Origin: Croceibacterium_A sp035555595 | Lineage (GTDB): Bacteria; Pseudomonadota; Alphaproteobacteria; Sphingomonadales; Sphingomonadaceae | Direction of reading: 5' to 3' | DNA length: 64,000 nt | Assembly (NCBI GenBank): GCA_035555595.1 | Contig: DATMGK010000085.1 | Span: 8,039 to 72,038 of the forward strand | Part shown: piece after piece, positions 26,096 through 35,153 of the stretch | Layout: every line of letters begins with the position of its first letter | Position numbering within the stretch: the first letter of the stretch is position 1 | The notes under the pieces: model-generated | Database searches by the model: none | What the model saw: only the letters and a program-made list of their open reading frames with translations | What the model was told of the DNA's origin: nothing | Translations under genes and position numbers: made by a program

Positions 26096-27160
26096 CTAGG
26101 CCTCCAGCAACCTGTCGATCCCCTCCCCCACACGAATCGGACCGGGGAAATAAGCCCATTCGAGACTGTGGGGATAAGGGGTGTCAAAGCCCGTAACGCG
26201 CTCCACCGGCGCCTCCAGATGATAGAAGCACCGTTCCTGCACGAGAGCAGCCAGTTCGGCACCGAAACCGGAGGTTCGGGTCGCCTCGTGCACGACCATA
26301 CATCTCCCGGTTTTCTCCACAGACTTTTCCACACAGTCCATGTCGATCGGCACCAGCGTTCGCAGATCGATTATCTCGGCATCCACGCCCTTCTCTCGGC
26401 ATACTGCCTCTGCCACATGAACCATGGTTCCATAGGCCAGAATGGTCAGCGCCGCGCCTTCACGCACGATGCGCGCCTTGCCGAGCGGGATCGAGTAGTA
26501 ACCCTCGGGTACCAGCGCATCGGGGTGGTCCTTCCACGGCTTTGTCGGGCGATCATAGTAGCCGTCGAAAGGGCCGTTATAGATCCGCTTTGGCTCGAAG
26601 AAGATCACCGGATCGTTATCTTCGATCGCCGCGATCAGCAGGCCCTTGGCGTCGTGCGGCGTACTGGGCACCACTGTCTTGATGCCCGAAACATGCGTAA
26701 ACAGCGCCTCCGGGCTCTGACTATGCGTCTGCCCGCCAAAGATACCGCCGCCAAACGGGCTGCGTACCGTCATCGGGGCGATGAATTCAGCGGCAGAGCG
26801 ATAGCGCAGGCGTGCCGCCTCGCTGATCAGCTGGTCCAACCCCGGATAGATATAGTCCGCAAACTGGATTTCCGGCACCGGCCGCAGGCCATAGGCGCAC
26901 ATGCCCACCGCCACGCCGATAATACCGCATTCGCTGATCGGCGTATCGAACACGCGCGTCTTGCCATGCTTCGCCTGCAGGCCCGCGGTGCAGCGGAACA
27001 CACCGCCGAAATACCCGATATCCTCCCCCATCAGAATAACGTCGGCATCGCGTTCCAGCATCGTATCGAGCGCGTCGTTAATCGACTCGATCATCGTCAT
27101 GCTGCGCGCGGGCGCGTCGGCCAGCGTCACCGGCTCGTCATCAGGGTTCACTCCGGCCAC
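26096..27160 (-). CDS. bkdA2: Branched-chain 2-oxoacid dehydrogenase E1 beta
   Basis: This 354-residue subunit pairs with E1 alpha to decarboxylate branched-chain 2-oxoacids. It has ILMGEDIGYFGGVFRCTAGL, TPISECGIIGVAVGMCAYG, QFADYIYPGLDQL and ALTILAYGTMV. The frame opens with GTG at 27160, overlapping the E1 alpha end by 13 bp; an internal ATG at 27100 would remove a 20-residue extension, and neither has a strong ribosome site. It is the second gene of the operon and abuts E2. Confidence 0.92.
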   Translation of the reverse strand: MAGVNPDDEPVTLADAPARSMTMIESINDALDTMLERDADVILMGEDIGYFGGVFRCTAGLQAKHGKTRVFDTPISECGIIGVAVGMCAYGLRPVPEIQFADYIYPGLDQLISEAARLRYRSAAEFIAPMTVRSPFGGGIFGGQTHSQSPEALFTHVSGIKTVVPSTPHDAKGLLIAAIEDNDPVIFFEPKRIYNGPFDGYYDRPTKPWKDHPDALVPEGYYSIPLGKARIVREGAALTILAYGTMVHVAEAVCREKGVDAEIIDLRTLVPIDMDCVEKSVEKTGRCMVVHEATRTSGFGAELAALVQERCFYHLEAPVERVTGFDTPYPHSLEWAYFPGPIRVGEGIDRLLEA

Positions 27161-28428
27161 TTGATCCGCCTTTCGCGAATGGCCTGCTCGCTCTGTTCGC
27201 GCAAGTGCCAGGGCAGTTCCTCGAACACATCCTCGAACATCGTATGGAACGGATGATGCAGGCCGTGACCAAGGATGCCGTTCTTCTCCGCCTCTCGCTG
27301 AGAAGCCTTAATGTGTTCATCCAGTTCGCGGTCCATCGCTTCGTGCTGGTCTTCCGACCATTCGCCCAAGGCGATCAGATGCGCCTTCAGGCGAGCCACA
27401 GGGTCGCCCAGCGGCCATTCTTCCCGCTCATGTGCGCTGCGATACACTGTCGGATCGTCCGACGTGGAATGCCCTTCCCCCCGATAAGTGAAGAATTCGA
27501 TCAGCGTCGGCCCCTTGTTGGAACGTGCCCGATCGGCCGCCCAACGCTCAGCAGCATAGACCGCGAGGGCATCGTTCCCGTCCACCCGTAGCCCGGCGAT
27601 GCCATAGCCGATGGCGCGGGCGGCAAACGAGGTTCGTTCCGCCCCCGCGAAGCCCGAGAAGCTGGAAATGGCCCACTGATTGTTGATCACGTTGAAGATG
27701 ACCGGCGCATTGTAGACAGCGGCAAAAGTCAGCGCGGAATGAAAGTCGCCCTCTGCCGTCGAACCCTCCCCTACCCACGCCGCTGCTATCCGGCTGTCAC
27801 CCTTGATCGCACTGGCCATCGCAAAGCCGGTTGCCTGAGGAAGCTGGGTGGCGAGGTTGCCCGAGATCGTGAAAAAATTGACCGACCGGGCCGAATACAA
27901 AATCGGCAACTGGCGGCCTTTCAGCTTGTCCGCCCGGTTGGAATAGATCTGGTTGACCATTTCCAGCACCGGATAATCCCGCGCGATCAGACATCCCTGC
28001 TGGCGGTAGGACGGGAAGATCATGTCCTCAAAATCCAGCGCCTGCGTGGCGCAGACCGAGGTTGCCTCCTCCCCCGTGCATTTCAGGTAGAAGCTGGTCT
28101 TGCCCTGTCGCTGAGCGCGATACATCCGCCCGTCGAATGCGCGCACCAGCGCCATCTGGCGCAGCAATTCGCGCATCTTGCCGGGCGAGAGCCGCGGATC
28201 CCAAGGGCCGTGGGCCTGATCGTCTTCACCCAGCACCCGGATCATGTCCGTGCAAAGAGGCCAGGTTTCCGAGGCGGCACACCCTTCGTCTGGACGGACC
28301 TGCACACCCGCAGGGGGAATCTTCAGGCCAGAAAAGTCCACCGCGTCGCCAGGACGGAACTGAGGCTCAGGCACATGCAGCGACAGGCGCGGGCGATTTG
28401 TGCCGGCTTCTCCATCCTGCTGGTCCAT
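27148..28428 (-). CDS. bkdA1: Branched-chain 2-oxoacid dehydrogenase E1 alpha
   Basis: E1 alpha binds thiamine diphosphate and carries the regulatory serine loops. The protein has 426 residues from the ATG at 28428, which is preceded by GGAGAG six bases upstream; an ATG 30 bp further upstream would start nearly at the predicted transcription start and is disfavoured. Motifs: MYRAQRQGKTSFYLKCTGEEA, the TPP site AWVGEGSTAEGDFHSALTFAAVYNAPVIFNVINNQWAIS and TYRGEGHSTSDDPTVYRS. The long N-terminal region with LSLHVPEPQFRPGD is typical of the bacterial BCKDH alpha subunit. Confidence 0.93.
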   Translation of the reverse strand: MDQQDGEAGTNRPRLSLHVPEPQFRPGDAVDFSGLKIPPAGVQVRPDEGCAASETWPLCTDMIRVLGEDDQAHGPWDPRLSPGKMRELLRQMALVRAFDGRMYRAQRQGKTSFYLKCTGEEATSVCATQALDFEDMIFPSYRQQGCLIARDYPVLEMVNQIYSNRADKLKGRQLPILYSARSVNFFTISGNLATQLPQATGFAMASAIKGDSRIAAAWVGEGSTAEGDFHSALTFAAVYNAPVIFNVINNQWAISSFSGFAGAERTSFAARAIGYGIAGLRVDGNDALAVYAAERWAADRARSNKGPTLIEFFTYRGEGHSTSDDPTVYRSAHEREEWPLGDPVARLKAHLIALGEWSEDQHEAMDRELDEHIKASQREAEKNGILGHGLHHPFHTMFEDVFEELPWHLREQSEQAIRERRIKWPE

Positions 28429-28443
28429 CGATCTCTCCACGCT

Positions 28444-28496
28444 GGAATTTAATTCCATTCGTTTGGTATTTTATTACAAACTCGACATTGGGTCAA
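28444..28496 (-). promoter_or_regulatory. Predicted bkd operon promoter with operator-like palindrome
   Basis: On the minus strand TTGACC (28491-28496) and TAAAAT (28468-28473) are separated by exactly 17 bp. Transcription would begin near 28461, and GGAATT-A-AATTCC (28444-28456), an inverted repeat with one central base, lies just downstream. A repressor bound there would block the operon; which regulator it is cannot be told. Confidence 0.55.
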
Positions 28497-28584
28497 CGGA
28501 ACCGAAGGTTCTACCGTTCCCTCCGATTGAGCAACTACTCTTACGCGCTATGGTGCCCGACCTGAACGGAGAGGCCAACCCGCG

Positions 28585-29583
28585 ATGCGCTTCCTGATTA
28601 CCGGCACCGCCGGCTTTATCGGCTTTCATCTATCCCGGCGGCTGCTGAACGAAGGGCACGAGGTAACGGGCTACGACGGGATGACCGATTACTATGACGT
28701 GCGTCTGAAGCAGGCCCGGCTGGCGCAACTCTCACGCCGCAACGGTTACCAACACGTGACCGCTATGCTGGAGGACCGCGCTGCGCTCGACAGGGCGGCC
28801 TCCCTATCCAATCCCGAAGTGATCGTCCATCTCGCCGCCCAGGCCGGGGTGCGCTATTCGATCGAGGCACCGCGCACCTATGTGGACAGCAACCTGATCG
28901 GATCATGGAACGTCCTGGAACTAGCGCGCGAACTGAAGCCTCAGCACCTTATGCTGGGGTCCACTTCAAGCGTTTATGGCGCAAACAGGAAGGTGCCTTT
29001 TGCGGAGGAGGACAAGGCGGATGAAACACTGAATCTCTACGCAGCGACGAAGAAAGGCATGGAGGCGATGGGCTGGTCCTACGCCCAGCTTTTCAACATT
29101 CCCACGACCACGCTACGCTTCTTCACCGTGTACGGGCCTTGGGGACGGCCCGACATGGCGCTGTTCAAGTTCGTTTCCGCAATTCTCGAAGGGCAGCCGA
29201 TCGACGTTTACGGCCACGGCGAGATGGCGCGGGACTTCACATTTGTGGACGATCTGGTCGAATCGCTCATTCGCCTTGCCCCACTGGCACCGGCCGAAAA
29301 GAACCGGGCGGAAGGCGATACGCTATCTGACGGCGTTCCGGCTCGCACAGTCAACATCGCCAATGGTGCGCCGGTGAAGCTGATGGATTTCATCGCCGTG
29401 GTGGAAGAAACCCTCGGCCGGAAAGCGCAGCTCAACATGATGCCGATCCAGCCGGGGGAAATGCCGCAAACCTTTGGCGACGCCAGCCTGCTACGCGCCC
29501 TGACCGGCTATGCCCCCCAGACCAATATCAATGAAGGCGTGAGGGCGTTTGCCCAGTGGTATCGGGATTTCTACCGCGTCTAG
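28585..29583 (+). CDS. NAD-dependent nucleotide-sugar epimerase (UDP-glucuronate 4-epimerase type)
   Basis: The 332-residue extended-SDR enzyme has the NAD-binding start ITGTAGFIGFHLSRRLL, the active-site Ser-Ser in LGSTSSVYG and the Tyr-Lys pair in LYAATKKGMEAM. The segment YDGMTDYYDVRLKQARL and RFFTVYGPWGRPDMALFKF are characteristic of the bacterial UDP-GlcA 4-epimerases (LpsL/CapI type), producing UDP-galacturonate. A UDP-glucose 4-epimerase activity is the alternative. It is divergent from the bkd operon and convergent with thyA; both stops lie in the same CTAG. Confidence 0.82.
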   Translation: MRFLITGTAGFIGFHLSRRLLNEGHEVTGYDGMTDYYDVRLKQARLAQLSRRNGYQHVTAMLEDRAALDRAASLSNPEVIVHLAAQAGVRYSIEAPRTYVDSNLIGSWNVLELARELKPQHLMLGSTSSVYGANRKVPFAEEDKADETLNLYAATKKGMEAMGWSYAQLFNIPTTTLRFFTVYGPWGRPDMALFKFVSAILEGQPIDVYGHGEMARDFTFVDDLVESLIRLAPLAPAEKNRAEGDTLSDGVPARTVNIANGAPVKLMDFIAVVEETLGRKAQLNMMPIQPGEMPQTFGDASLLRALTGYAPQTNINEGVRAFAQWYRDFYRV

Positions 29584-30548
29584 ACGGCAACGGGCGCCCT
29601 GATCACTCCCTGCGGGGAGTAATCGCTCACTTCAAAATCCTCGATCCTGTATTCGAAGATAGAGGCTGGCTTGCGAAGAAGAGCCAGCCGCGGTTCGCCC
29701 TCTGGTACGCGAGAGAGCTGTTCCGCCACCAGATCGGCATGATTGAGATAGAGATGCGTGTCGCCGCCGGCCCATATCAGCTCACCTGCCGTATAACCCG
29801 CCTGATCCGCGATCATCCGCGTTAGCATTGCCGCGCCGAACAGGTTGAAGGGCAAGCCAAGCGCAACATCGCAACTGCGCTGATAGAGCAGGCAATTGAG
29901 CCGATCGCCGGAAACGTGGAACTGATAGGTCTTGTGGCACGGAGGAAGTGCCATCCTGTCCAGCTCGGCGACATTCCACCCCTCAATGATATGTCGGCGC
30001 CCACCAGGGCTGATCCGCAAGCCCTCGATCAGCTGCGCGATCTGATTGATACCGGCGCCGGAGCGAAACAGCCCTTCCCCTGCCGACTCGTATGTCGGCC
30101 AGTCCACCCATTGCTTGCCGTAGACCGGCCCGAGGTCGCCCCACTGCCGTGCGAAAGCTTCGTCATCCACCACGCGCGCTTCGAAATCGGCCTGCGAGAT
30201 GTCTTCACCGCTGGCCTTGCGATATTTCGCCAGTGGCCAGTCGCTCCAGATCGTGACGCCCTGCTGCAACAGAGGGCGAATGTTGGTTTCCCCGGTAAGA
30301 AACCACAACATTTCCCGCGCGGCCGCCTTCCAGAAAACCCGCTTGGTGGTGAGTAGGGGAATGCGCCCATCCGACAGGTCAAAACGAAGCTGCGGCCCGA
30401 ATAGCGAACGCGTGCCCACTCCCGTGCGGTCGACTCGCTCATCCCCTTCCTCCCAGATGCGCCGCATCAGATGGAGGTATTGCCATTCCCAATTACGGGA
30501 CTGGCCTTCCGGGTTCGAAGGAACGGCGAAGATCGGTCGGTTGCTCAT
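29580..30548 (-). CDS. thyA: Thymidylate synthase
   Basis: ThyA methylates dUMP using methylene-THF. From the ATG at 30548 it has 322 residues, longer than the 264 of E. coli because of an insertion in the small domain (region KASGEDISQADFEARVVDDEAFARQ to SAGEGLFRSGAGI). The active-site cysteine lies in LPPCHKTYQF, and RRHIIEGWNVAELD and CDVALGLPFN bind phosphate and the base. The upstream extension to 30593 lacks a ribosome site. Its stop is shared with the convergent epimerase. Confidence 0.94.
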   Translation of the reverse strand: MSNRPIFAVPSNPEGQSRNWEWQYLHLMRRIWEEGDERVDRTGVGTRSLFGPQLRFDLSDGRIPLLTTKRVFWKAAAREMLWFLTGETNIRPLLQQGVTIWSDWPLAKYRKASGEDISQADFEARVVDDEAFARQWGDLGPVYGKQWVDWPTYESAGEGLFRSGAGINQIAQLIEGLRISPGGRRHIIEGWNVAELDRMALPPCHKTYQFHVSGDRLNCLLYQRSCDVALGLPFNLFGAAMLTRMIADQAGYTAGELIWAGGDTHLYLNHADLVAEQLSRVPEGEPRLALLRKPASIFEYRIEDFEVSDYSPQGVIRAPVAV

Positions 30549-30722
30549 GGATGCAATCTCTACACGGCAAAAACGCGGCGAAAATTTGCCCAACGAAATA
30601 GGCAGTGGGAACTTTGTCTATAACCATCTGCCTGATGGCAAAAAACCGCGCTTGCCAGCCCGCGACCCCCCCCTTATAGGGCCGCCTCTGCCTTGCCCCC
30701 GGGTCTTTCCGGAGGCTCCGGT

Positions 30723-30799
30723 CGGGGAGTAGCTCAGCCTGGTAGAGCACTGTCTTCGGGAGGCAGGGGCCGGAGGTTCGAATCCTCTCTCCCCGACCA
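30723..30799 (+). tRNA. tRNA-Pro (anticodon CGG)
   Basis: The 77 nt sequence folds with acceptor stem CGGGGAG/CTCCCCG, discriminator A and encoded CCA; anticodon stem CTGTC/GGCAG (one T-G pair) encloses TTCGGGA with anticodon CGG; the T loop is TTCGAAT. The polysaccharide locus begins about 100 bp downstream. Confidence 0.95.
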
Positions 30800-30901
30800 A
30801 ATATTTGCGGATGGCATTGAGATGCACCGCTTACTACTTCGTATTTAGCGAGTCACTGTAGTGTCTGGCGTTGCATGCTTCTGTTCGAGTAGCGGGATCT
30901 G

Positions 30902-32179
30902 ATGCCTCTCCGGATGGCCCCGATGCTAAATGTGGCACTGCGAGTAGCCACGCTAGGGACGCGTTTCGCGTTAATCTTCGTTCTCGCCAGGTATCTCGAC
31001 GTCGCATCGGTCGGCTATTACGGCCTGTTCACAGCCGCCATCGGATATGCATTGCTATGCGTTGGCCTCGACCTTTACGTCTATACCACCAGGGAGATAG
31101 CCAAGACTGACGCCAATCGTCAGGGGCATTTGCTGAAAAATCAGGCCGCATTAGTTGTCTTACTCTATTTTGCGCTAACCCCTCTTGCCATTATATTACT
31201 GCCGACAACCGGACTGCCTAAAATAATTCTCTACTGGTTTATACCAATTCTGTTTCTTGAACACATTAATCAGGAACTTTATCGCCTGCTGATAATCCTG
31301 CACCGGCAGATCGCGGCAAGCACTCTACTTTTCATAAGGCAGGGCAGTTGGGCGCTAGCCATCACTGGCCTGATGATAGTCCGCGAGGACAGCCGCAATT
31401 TGACAGTGGTAATGGCTTTCTGGGCCACAGCGGGTGTGTTCGCCGCAGCGGCTGGATTGCGGAAGCTGCATGGTCTGCGAATGGGCGGTTGGCGAGAGCG
31501 CATTGACTGGCGGTGGATCAGAAACGGTATTGGCGTCAGCGGCGCTTTTCTCGCAGCGACAATGGCTATCCGAGGCGTGCAGACTTTCGACCGCTATTGG
31601 CTGGAAGATATCGCCGGCATCGAAGTTGTAGGCGCCTATGTACTTTTCTTTGGAATAGCCAGCGCGCTTAATGTCTTCCTGGATGCCGCTATTTTCTCTT
31701 TCAGATATCCAGAACTGATCAGGTTGAGCCACGAGCAAAGATACACCGAGATGCGCAGCCGCGTTCACATAATGGCCCTTCTCACCATAGGCGCTTGCCT
31801 CGCCTTTTCTGTGGCAAGCTCGCTTTTGCTGCCAATCCTGCTCTCATGGATTGGAGAAAAAATCTATCTATCTGAAATATCGCTGTACTACTGGGTCTTG
31901 GCAGCCATGATCTCATACTCACTGTCAATGGTGCCGCACTATGCGCTTTATGCCCGTGGCAATGACCGGACGATCATTGCGAGCCATCTCGCGGCCCTGC
32001 CCGTCTTTGGCGCAACGACCTGGCTTATGCTGAGGATATCGCCATCTGAGGCCGTGCCGGCAGGCGTCTTTGTTGCCATGACCACGGTCCTTATGTGGAA
32101 AACGATTGCTTACCTGAAAACGTTCTATCGCGCATCCAGCGTGAAGACCCGACCTGAACGCAAGGAGCGGTTGAAGTAG
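30902..32179 (+). CDS. Polysaccharide flippase, Wzx-like
   Basis: This 425-residue protein has about 12 hydrophobic helices and belongs to the MOP/polysaccharide-transporter fold. The N-terminal helices ALRVATLGTRFALIFVLARYLDVASVGYYGLF contain the family's typical A-R-x-L pattern. It should move undecaprenyl-linked repeat units across the inner membrane. It is the first gene of the plus-strand locus; its TAG stop abuts the pseC ATG. Base composition is lower in GC than the flanking core genes. Confidence 0.82.
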   Translation: MPLRMAPMLNVALRVATLGTRFALIFVLARYLDVASVGYYGLFTAAIGYALLCVGLDLYVYTTREIAKTDANRQGHLLKNQAALVVLLYFALTPLAIILLPTTGLPKIILYWFIPILFLEHINQELYRLLIILHRQIAASTLLFIRQGSWALAITGLMIVREDSRNLTVVMAFWATAGVFAAAAGLRKLHGLRMGGWRERIDWRWIRNGIGVSGAFLAATMAIRGVQTFDRYWLEDIAGIEVVGAYVLFFGIASALNVFLDAAIFSFRYPELIRLSHEQRYTEMRSRVHIMALLTIGACLAFSVASSLLLPILLSWIGEKIYLSEISLYYWVLAAMISYSLSMVPHYALYARGNDRTIIASHLAALPVFGATTWLMLRISPSEAVPAGVFVAMTTVLMWKTIAYLKTFYRASSVKTRPERKERLK

Positions 32180-33343
32180 ATGATCCGGTACGGCCAGCAA
32201 GACATCAGCCAGGATGATATCGACGCTGTAATAAGCGTTCTGACCTCAGTGAACCTCACGCAAGGGCCAACGATTCCCCAGTTCGAAAACGGCCTGCTGG
32301 CGCATGTGGGGGCAAAGCACGCAATCGCCGTGAACAGCGCAACTTCGGCGCTGCACATAGCTTGTCTGGCGCTGGATCTTGGCCCCGGTGACTGGCTTTG
32401 GACTACGCCCAACACCTTCGTGGCATCGGCAAATTGCGGGCTCTACTGCGGCGCCAAGGTCGATTTTGTAGACATAGACCCCCGTACCTATAACCTCAGC
32501 CCGGAAGCACTTGAAGCCAAGCTGATAGACGCAGAACGCCACGGCAAATTGCCCAAGGTCGTTGTTCCCGTCCATCTGGCAGGCCAACCCTGCGACATGG
32601 AGGCCGTTCATGCTCTGGGGCAGAAATATGGCTTTCGCATAATCGAAGATGCTTCCCACGCAGTCGGGGGATCATATCAAGGCGAGCCGATAGGCAACTG
32701 TCGCTATAGCGACATAACCATCTTCAGCTTCCACCCTGTGAAAATTATCACCACGGCTGAAGGCGGCATGGCGATTACCAATGACGACAGGATCGCGGAG
32801 CGTTTGGGTCTGCTGCGCAGCCACGGCATCACACGAGAGCCAAATCTCATGACCGGACCGATGGAAGGCCCGTGGTACTACCAGCAGGTCGCGCTGGGAT
32901 ACAATTACAGGATGACAGACCTGCAAGCCGCACTCGGCTTAAGCCAGTTGAACAGGCTGGAGGCATTTATCAGCCGGCGCCATGAGATTGCACAGCGCTA
33001 CGATAGGCTGCTCTCAGACATGCCACTCACCCTACCCTGGCAGCATCCGGATTCCCATTCCGCTTATCATCTTTATGTTATCCGCCTTAAACTGAATCAC
33101 ATCACGCGTAGCCATCGCGAAGTTTTCGAGCATATGCGTTCGAAAGAGATTATGGTGAACCTGCATTACATCCCAGTTCATACCCAGCCTTATTATCAAA
33201 AACTTGGTTTCCGTTCGGGCGACTTCCCGGAGGCTGAACAGTATTATCGCGAAGCCATAAGCATCCCCATGCACCCCTCGCTGAGCGAAGCAGAACAAGA
33301 CTATGTGATCGAGGCGTTGCGCGAAGCGATCGGCGATCGATGA
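32180..33343 (+). CDS. pseC: PseC: UDP-4-amino-4,6-dideoxy-N-acetyl-L-altrosamine transaminase
   Basis: PseC adds the 4-amino group to the 4-keto sugar in pseudaminic acid synthesis. The 387-residue DegT/DnrJ-type PLP enzyme shows the start YGQQDISQDDIDAV, NSATSALHIACLALDLGPGDW, the EDASHAVGG block and the PLP lysine in FSFHPVKIITTAEGG. The C-terminal NLHYIPVHTQPYYQKLGF is typical of PseC. It is followed by pseF with an ATGA overlap, so assignment to the pseudaminic pathway is strong. Confidence 0.92.
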   Translation: MIRYGQQDISQDDIDAVISVLTSVNLTQGPTIPQFENGLLAHVGAKHAIAVNSATSALHIACLALDLGPGDWLWTTPNTFVASANCGLYCGAKVDFVDIDPRTYNLSPEALEAKLIDAERHGKLPKVVVPVHLAGQPCDMEAVHALGQKYGFRIIEDASHAVGGSYQGEPIGNCRYSDITIFSFHPVKIITTAEGGMAITNDDRIAERLGLLRSHGITREPNLMTGPMEGPWYYQQVALGYNYRMTDLQAALGLSQLNRLEAFISRRHEIAQRYDRLLSDMPLTLPWQHPDSHSAYHLYVIRLKLNHITRSHREVFEHMRSKEIMVNLHYIPVHTQPYYQKLGFRSGDFPEAEQYYREAISIPMHPSLSEAEQDYVIEALREAIGDR

Positions 33344-34044
33344 AAGCGGCGATCATCCCTGCACGTGGGGGAAGTAAGCGCATCCCGCGTAAGAACATCA
33401 AGATCTTCGGCGGGCGCCCTATGATTGCATGGTCATTGAGGGCCGCACAGGAAAGCGGCTGTTTCGACCGAATTATTGTCAGCACCGATGACGAGGAGAT
33501 TGCCGAAATCGCCCAGAATCACGGCGCAGAGACTCCGTTCATTAGGCCAGCTGAGCTGTCAGACGATCATTGTGGCACGGTGCCAGTCATAGCCCACGCC
33601 GCAAACTGGCTGGCCGATCACGGTACGCCGGCAGACGAGGTGTGCTGTATCTATGCTACTGCGCCTTTCATTGACGCTGAGGACCTGCGGCGCGGGCTGA
33701 CCACTTTGCAGAAAACTGGCGCCGAATACACTTTCTCTGTCACCAGTTATGCTTTCCCCATCCAGCGCGCGATCCGAATCACGGCAGAACAACGGGTTGA
33801 GATGTTTCAGCCCGCTCATGCCCAATCACGGTCACAGGATCTTGAGGAAGCCTGGCATGATGCGGGCCAGTTCTACTGGGGTCGCGCGACTGCGTGGATG
33901 AATGGCATCCCGTTATTTACCAAAGAGAGTGCCCCTGTGCCTCTGCCCCGTTTCCGGGTCCAGGATATCGACACGCCAGAAGATTGGCAGCGTGCGGAAC
34001 TGATGCTGGAAATTCTGCAGCGATCTGCAGCAAAAGCCGATTGA
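33340..34044 (+). CDS. pseF: Pseudaminic acid cytidylyltransferase
   Basis: PseF activates pseudaminic acid as the CMP sugar. The 234-residue protein has the cytidylyltransferase loop IPARGGSKRIPRKNIKIFGGRPMI, the STDDEEIA block, ATAPFI and the product-binding QDLEEAWHDAGQFYWGRATAWM segment. It overlaps pseC by 4 bp and its stop overlaps the pseG start. This is distinct from NeuA in the GRPMIAWSL and DAGQFYWG segments. Confidence 0.92.
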   Translation: MKAAIIPARGGSKRIPRKNIKIFGGRPMIAWSLRAAQESGCFDRIIVSTDDEEIAEIAQNHGAETPFIRPAELSDDHCGTVPVIAHAANWLADHGTPADEVCCIYATAPFIDAEDLRRGLTTLQKTGAEYTFSVTSYAFPIQRAIRITAEQRVEMFQPAHAQSRSQDLEEAWHDAGQFYWGRATAWMNGIPLFTKESAPVPLPRFRVQDIDTPEDWQRAELMLEILQRSAAKAD

Positions 34045-35153
34045 TGACCCCGCCCCCTGTTATTCCACAAATCGCCTTTCGCACGGATGCCTCGCTGGAG
34101 ATAGGTACGGGGCACGTAATGCGTTGCCTTACGCTGGCCGACGTTCTGCGACAGCGTGGGGCGGACTGTACGTTCATATGCCGTGCCCATGATGGCCATC
34201 TGTTGGATTATATTCGCCAGAGAGGACATCGCGTACAGGCACTCTCGGGATCAAGTTCCATTGGATGCCCATCTTCCGGATCTGCAGGACACGCCCACTG
34301 GTTAGGGGCGGATTGGAAAGTGGACGCGGAGCAAACGCGCGAAGCGTTAGGACAGGTCCTTTTCGACTATCTGGTAGTAGATCACTACGGGTTGGATCGT
34401 TCGTGGGAGAAAGCATTGCGCTCCGCCTGCCACCGACTGATGGTGATGGATGATCTGGCGGACCGCCCGCATGACTGTGATCTGCTCCTCGATCCCAGTC
34501 TCGGACGAGAGCGCACCGATTATGGTCCCTGGACTTCCTCGTGCACGCAAGTTCTGCTCGGCCCGAACTACGCTCTTCTGCGGCCAGAATTCGCCGCCCA
34601 CAGAAACGAAAGTCTGGCCCGCAGGACAAAAGGTTTGTTCCAGCGGCTACTGATCACCATGGGCGGGGTAGACAAAGTTAACGCGACCGGGCGCGTTTTA
34701 GGCGCGCTCGAACGAAGCTCCGTCCCTCGCGATCTGAAAATCACTGTTATAATGGGGCCTAATGCACCTTGGCTTGATGACATTCAGGCTGCGGCTGCGA
34801 GAATGCCGGTTCCAACGGAGATTTTGGTAGCCGTGGATAATATGGCTCAGTTGATGGCGGCCAGCGACTTGGCGATCGGTGCGGCGGGAGGAACCTCATG
34901 GGAGCGATGCTGCATGGGATTGCCAACCATACAATTTATTCTGGCAGACAATCAGATCGGCATTGCGGATGCATTGGCGAAGGCTGGTGCGGCGGTTTGC
35001 GCGGATGGACAGAATTTTTCTGACGTTTTCTCTCAAATAACTGGAGCAGACAGCCCAGAGCTGCTGAAAAAAATAAGCAAACTGGCCTGCGAAATCACCG
35101 ATGGGTTAGGTGCGGAGCGAGTGTCAGAGCAAATTCTGGGAAGAATCCTGTGA
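34044..35153 (+). CDS. pseG: PseG: UDP-2,4-diacetamido-2,4,6-trideoxy-L-altropyranose hydrolase
   Basis: PseG removes UDP from the altrose intermediate in the fourth step of pseudaminic acid synthesis. From the ATG at 34044 the protein has 369 residues; the frame runs further upstream inside pseF but this start overlaps the pseF stop by one base (TGATG). The N-terminal FRTDASLEIGTGHVMRCLTLADVLR contains the catalytic GxGHxxR motif, and the C-terminal part has AIGAAGGTSWERCCMGLP, the uridine-binding GT-B segment. The protein is longer than PseG of Campylobacter (about 275), mostly through insertions in the linker. Confidence 0.88.
   Translation: MTPPPVIPQIAFRTDASLEIGTGHVMRCLTLADVLRQRGADCTFICRAHDGHLLDYIRQRGHRVQALSGSSSIGCPSSGSAGHAHWLGADWKVDAEQTREALGQVLFDYLVVDHYGLDRSWEKALRSACHRLMVMDDLADRPHDCDLLLDPSLGRERTDYGPWTSSCTQVLLGPNYALLRPEFAAHRNESLARRTKGLFQRLLITMGGVDKVNATGRVLGALERSSVPRDLKITVIMGPNAPWLDDIQAAAARMPVPTEILVAVDNMAQLMAASDLAIGAAGGTSWERCCMGLPTIQFILADNQIGIADALAKAGAAVCADGQNFSDVFSQITGADSPELLKKISKLACEITDGLGAERVSEQILGRIL

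Noticed and set aside
30666..30673. Run of eight C before tRNA-Pro
   Set aside because: It is intergenic and of a length expected by chance in high-GC DNA; no reading frame depends on it.
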